From NCBI GenBank assembly GCA_000431535.1, contig HF991821.1, forward strand, positions 46,117 through 110,116: DNA of 64,000 nucleotides, given 5' to 3'. Made by a program: the position numbers and the translations under genes. Source of the DNA: Clostridium sp. CAG:678. GTDB taxonomy: Bacteria > Bacillota > Clostridia > Oscillospirales > Acutalibacteraceae. The notes beneath the pieces are model-generated. The model had not been told where the DNA came from and made no database searches. It saw nothing but the letters and a program-made list of their open reading frames with translations. Positions within the stretch are counted from its first letter, which is position 1. Each line of letters opens with the position of its first letter. Shown piece after piece: positions 60,952 to 64,000 of this stretch.

Positions 60952-62545
60952 ACTGTTTATCCCTGTTATTTTCATAGATAACACTGCCGTTTTTTATGGT
61001 TTTTAAAACCTGTATCTTGCGCAGATCGGCAGGCGCAGTGGTCAGCGGATCCGCGCTCAAAACGGTCAGATCGGCTGTTTTTCCCGGCTCTATCGTGCCC
61101 TTTTTATTCCCCTCAAAATACTGATACGCGGTGCCGGACGTTACGGCTTTCAGCGCGCGCAGAACACTGATTTTTTGATGCGCACCCAAAAGTCTGCCGT
61201 TTTTGGTTTTTCGGTTGGCGGCGCACCAGAGCGTTTCGATCATATCCGGTTCTATAACGGGGGAATCCTGATGCATGGTAAAAGGCACGCCGTATTTTTC
61301 CGCCCAGGCGGCAGGGCTGATTTCTGACGCCCGCGAAAATCCGAAATTTTCAATATGCACGTCACCCCAATGATAAACATGCGCAGAAAAGAAAGAAAGC
61401 ACAACGCCGAGTTCGGCGGCACGGCGCACCTGATCTTCCGTTATAAACTGGGCGTGGATCATAACCGGGCGAAGATCCTTTAAAACGGGATATTCGTGTT
61501 CTGCCCGCTCAAGGCAGTTCAAAAACTGCTCACAGGCAGCGTCTCCGTTGCAGTGGGCAAGGATCTGCACCTGCTTTTGCGCCGCTGTTTTCATGGCGGC
61601 ATAAACATCTTCCTCGCACATGGTGGGTGTTCCGTAATATGCCTCGCCGCCGCGATACGGTGTTTTCATCCACGCGGTTCTGCCCTGGGGAGAACCATCC
61701 AGAAAGATCTTGATACCGCCGATTTTAAAGCGATGTGTATAGTTCATAATCGTATCCGGCATTTCGTTTTCCGCAAAATTCAACGCCGCAACATCACAGT
61801 AAGCCACAAGATCAACGAAAAGGCTGTTGCAATCCGTTAAAGACCGATAGAGCGGCAGCATTTCCTTAACAGCCATACCGTCCTGCACGGTGGCAATACC
61901 GTAAGAAGCATACTTTTTCTGCGCGTCTGAAAGCGCTTTTTTTATTTTTTCCGCCGGTGGCTGGGGCGTTTTTTTCAAATACTCAAAAAACGCGTTTTCT
62001 TCCATATAGCCGGTCAGTTTTCCGTTTTGGAGTTCAATTTTTCCGCCGGGCGGCGACACAGTGTTTTCCGTTACGCCCAAAGCGTTTAAAGCCGGGGTAT
62101 TAAACAGCCCCATATGGCCGGATTTATGTTGGATCACAAGCGGATTTTCCGGGCAGATCTGATCAATCTCTGGCAGAGCCGGATTTTTCTTTTCCGAAAA
62201 CAAATTGTGATCATAATTTCGGGCAAGGATCCATTCACCCGGTTTTATATGGTTTTCGTTTATAAATCCGGCAATTTTTTGCGAGATCTCCTGCATATTT
62301 GAAACGCCGCTGAGATCCGCCTGCAAAAGCGCATAAGCGGTTTGCGTAAAATGGCTGTGTGCATCAATAAATGCAGGAATCACAACCGCACCGTTCAGAT
62401 CCAGTTTCTTTTGCGGATGATACGTATTTATAAGTTCTTTTTCGTTTCCCACAGCGGCAATTCTGCCGTTTTCCACCACAACCGCCTGCGCATAAAGCGG
62501 ATCCGCCATGGTAATGATCTTGCCTCCGGTGATCAGTGTGCACAT
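60950..62545 (-). CDS. YtcJ-like amidohydrolase
   Basis: A 531-residue metal-dependent hydrolase of the amidohydrolase-3 (YtcJ/N-substituted formamide deformylase-like) family. Ligand motifs are PAFIDAHSHF (about 57-66), HQDSPV, AHCNGDAA and GKTADLTVLSADPL near the end. The fold is a TIM barrel with a small beta sandwich. Cytosolic, no signal. The natural substrate is unknown; members act on amide or cyclic imide bonds. AGGAGAGG lies upstream. Confidence 0.92.
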   Translation of the reverse strand: MCTLITGGKIITMADPLYAQAVVVENGRIAAVGNEKELINTYHPQKKLDLNGAVVIPAFIDAHSHFTQTAYALLQADLSGVSNMQEISQKIAGFINENHIKPGEWILARNYDHNLFSEKKNPALPEIDQICPENPLVIQHKSGHMGLFNTPALNALGVTENTVSPPGGKIELQNGKLTGYMEENAFFEYLKKTPQPPAEKIKKALSDAQKKYASYGIATVQDGMAVKEMLPLYRSLTDCNSLFVDLVAYCDVAALNFAENEMPDTIMNYTHRFKIGGIKIFLDGSPQGRTAWMKTPYRGGEAYYGTPTMCEEDVYAAMKTAAQKQVQILAHCNGDAACEQFLNCLERAEHEYPVLKDLRPVMIHAQFITEDQVRRAAELGVVLSFFSAHVYHWGDVHIENFGFSRASEISPAAWAEKYGVPFTMHQDSPVIEPDMIETLWCAANRKTKNGRLLGAHQKISVLRALKAVTSGTAYQYFEGNKKGTIEPGKTADLTVLSADPLTTAPADLRKIQVLKTIKNGSVIYENNRDKQ

Positions 62546-62620
62546 AGGACCTCTCCTTTTATAAAAATATTTGAAAATGCGAATGCTGTTTTATTCTCTT
62601 TCTTATTTTGCCTGATCCTG

Positions 62621-62656
62621 AAAAAAATAAACGGGAAAACGGCAGCCGTTTTCCCG
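62621..62656 (-). terminator. Terminator after the YdcF-like gene
   Basis: Twelve-base arms CGGGAAAACGGC (62632-62643) and GCCGTTTTCCCG (62645-62656), nearly without a loop, followed by TTTATTTTTTT on the minus strand. Confidence 0.88.
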
Positions 62657-62669
62657 AAAAATTTCAATA

Positions 62670-63425
62670 TTAAAACAACAATTCCTTTACAACGCCCATC
62701 ATATCGCGCGTTAAGAACGTTAAAAACGTGTAAGCGCTGGTTCTGCAGCTTCTGGAATGGAACAGATCCAGCCCCAGATCACGGCAGATCAGCATGGCGC
62801 GGCACTGGTGGTATTCATTCGTGACTACAAGTATGGACTGGGAAAGGGAATTCTGTTTGATGATCTCAAACGAATTGGAAAGATTCTCCCTTGTGTTGGT
62901 GGAACGCTCCTCCAGATAGAGCCTGCTTTCCTCAATGCCGGCATCCACAAGCAGGCGTTTCATGCACTCCGCCTCGCTAATATCCTCATCCGGGCCCTGA
63001 CCGCCGGAAAGCACCGCCACGGCATACGGTTTCTCTTTCAGGAACTGCGCCGCAACATCACACCTGTTTTTCAGCTGCAAACTGGGCTGTGTGCCATCTA
63101 CCTTACAGCCGAGCACGATAACGGTTTCCGCCGCGCTCTCCGGCACGGATTTATAATTCATATAGCGCGCCATATACGCAAAGAGAGAAAAAAAGATGAC
63201 GGCGCCGGCAATAAAAACACACAAAACGGCAACACGCGCTTTATGCGGCATTTTATCCAGAAACACGCCGCACAGCACAACCGCGCAACTTGCCGCTATG
63301 CCCACGGCATTGCCGATATTAAATATGCCGGAAACGAGCGGCGCCAGATACCATAAAAGCAAAAACGCGCCGATAACGATAAAAGCGATCTTCAAAATCC
63401 ATAATCCTTTACTTGATCTTACCAT
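62670..63425 (-). CDS. YdcF/SanA-like (DUF218) membrane protein
   Basis: A 251-residue protein with three N-terminal membrane helices and a C-terminal DUF218 domain: VIVLGCKVDGTQPSLQLKNRC, VLSGGQGPDEDISEAECMKR, EERSTNTRENLSNSFEI and VVTNEYHQCRA. Such proteins influence envelope integrity. The ATG 63425 is used (GGGGG upstream) and overlaps the end of the upstream gene by 17 bases. Confidence 0.88.
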   Translation of the reverse strand: MVRSSKGLWILKIAFIVIGAFLLLWYLAPLVSGIFNIGNAVGIAASCAVVLCGVFLDKMPHKARVAVLCVFIAGAVIFFSLFAYMARYMNYKSVPESAAETVIVLGCKVDGTQPSLQLKNRCDVAAQFLKEKPYAVAVLSGGQGPDEDISEAECMKRLLVDAGIEESRLYLEERSTNTRENLSNSFEIIKQNSLSQSILVVTNEYHQCRAMLICRDLGLDLFHSRSCRTSAYTFLTFLTRDMMGVVKELLF

Positions 63426-64000
63426 ATACCTTGACCCCCGCAAAAATTAAGGCGGCAATCAGAATAACCATGATTGGCAACGTAAAATTGCCGAATCTGG
63501 AAAGTTCGGTAATTCTTGCGATGAAGGACAAAGGAAACAGAACGGATATCACAGAGAGCAGCAGACCTTTTTTCTTTGCGATGCCTAAGATCTCTGCTTT
63601 ACAATAAGAAACGGACAGTCTTGTTACGCCAACGCTGAAAACAAGCCCTGCCGCCACTTCCGCCACCAGAGAAACGGCAACGAACATGATCTCCCAATGC
63701 GTATAAAACAAAATATTGAACGCCCAGATGCAATACAGCTCCGTGATCGTACCGAGCAGCGCGCCGAACAAGGCAAAAAACAGAGATATCACAAAGGCAA
63801 TCTTAAATAAATTCAAAAGATTATACTTGTTTTCAACTTCTTCCACCTTAACAGCGCAATCCCCTGCCTGCACTCTTTTGCCTGCAAGGATCTCATCCAC
63901 GGACACGCCCAGCACTTTTGCCAATTCCGGCAGCATGGAGATATCGGGCAGGCCGTCTCCCGTTTCCCTTAGTTAAAGATATTGTTGGGTATCTCAAGAT
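63409..64000 (-). pseudogene. Xre-HTH membrane protein, partial, probably frameshifted near the window edge
   Basis: The readable C-terminal part begins in the middle of a HTH domain (ETGDGLPDISMLPELAKVLG, VSVDEILAG) and continues into four membrane helices. In-frame TAA stops it at 63973-63975. The bases before that, in another frame, read PTISLTK, the expected preceding HTH helix. Inserting two bases at about 63966 would give TISLTKWETGDGLPDI, so a 2-base deletion is likely. The N-terminus lies beyond the window. If intact further on, it would be a membrane-bound regulator. Confidence 0.55.

Overview
The window looks like a chromosomal segment of an anaerobic, Gram-positive, probably gut-dwelling member of the Clostridia (Oscillospirales/Ruminococcaceae-like). 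This is inferred from the rnfCDGEAB gene order with a neighbouring apbE, LPXTG-type wall anchors, an archaeal-type prolyl-tRNA synthetase, CpsB/C/D-type polysaccharide regulators, strong Shine-Dalgarno sequences and frequent TTG/GTG starts. No tRNA, rRNA, CRISPR array, insertion sequence or prophage was seen. Coordinates are on the given strand, and most genes in the left two thirds run on the minus strand.

Layout. 0-6.3 kb: a complete Rnf ferredoxin:NAD+ oxidoreductase operon (rnfC-D-G-E-A-B) followed by the flavin transferase apbE and a NusG-II-like membrane protein cut by the window edge. 6.4-8.3 kb: a small lipoprotein and a HAD phosphatase fused to a DUF523 domain. 8.3-14.6 kb: a complete F-type ATP synthase operon (atpB-E-F-H-A-G-D-C) whose c subunit looks proton-type. 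Together these two operons form an energy-conservation island. 14.8-17.7 kb (plus): proS, galE and a small membrane protein. 17.9-21.3 kb: a large LPNTG surface protein interrupted by one in-frame TAG. 21.8-26.6 kb: a tight six-gene operon with an MreB-like ATPase, cobO, the three parts of an ECF transporter and a small membrane protein, probably for corrinoid uptake. 26.7-28.9 kb: recD2-type helicase. 29.0-30.9 kb: a BspA-like leucine-rich-repeat surface protein with an SPSTG anchor and one frameshift. 31.0-32.0 kb: three very small Xre-type regulators, one beside a 25-bp palindrome that overlaps the promoter of the surface protein gene.

32.0-33.1 kb: an acyltransferase-3 membrane enzyme. 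33.1-33.45 kb: hairpins and an unexplained structured element. 33.45-45.6 kb: the transcription/translation block rpoB-rpoC-rpsL-rpsG-fusA-tuf, with a branched rpoB leader and a separate tuf promoter. 46.0-52.3 kb (plus): a peptide-type substrate-binding lipoprotein, a VanZ-like protein, nagB, a membrane-anchored Ser/Thr-rich protein, metG and tatD. 52.3-58.5 kb (minus): a DUF2441 gene broken by an in-frame TGA, a small unknown protein, a GtrA-like membrane protein, a C-terminally membrane-anchored metallophosphoesterase and a GH63-like glycosidase. 58.6-60.9 kb (plus): a chain-length regulator / tyrosine kinase / tyrosine phosphatase trio, divergent from the glycosidase. 60.9-64.0 kb (minus): a YtcJ-like amidohydrolase, a YdcF-like membrane protein and the C-terminal part of an Xre-membrane fusion.

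The most notable pattern is that four accessory genes (two cell-wall-anchored proteins, a DUF2441 gene and probably an Xre fusion) each carry one disabling lesion, while all of the many housekeeping genes are intact. The best candidate regulatory circuit is the small Xre gene with the palindrome embedded in the promoter of the LRR surface protein. The least explained sequence is the folded segment of about 160 nt downstream of tuf.
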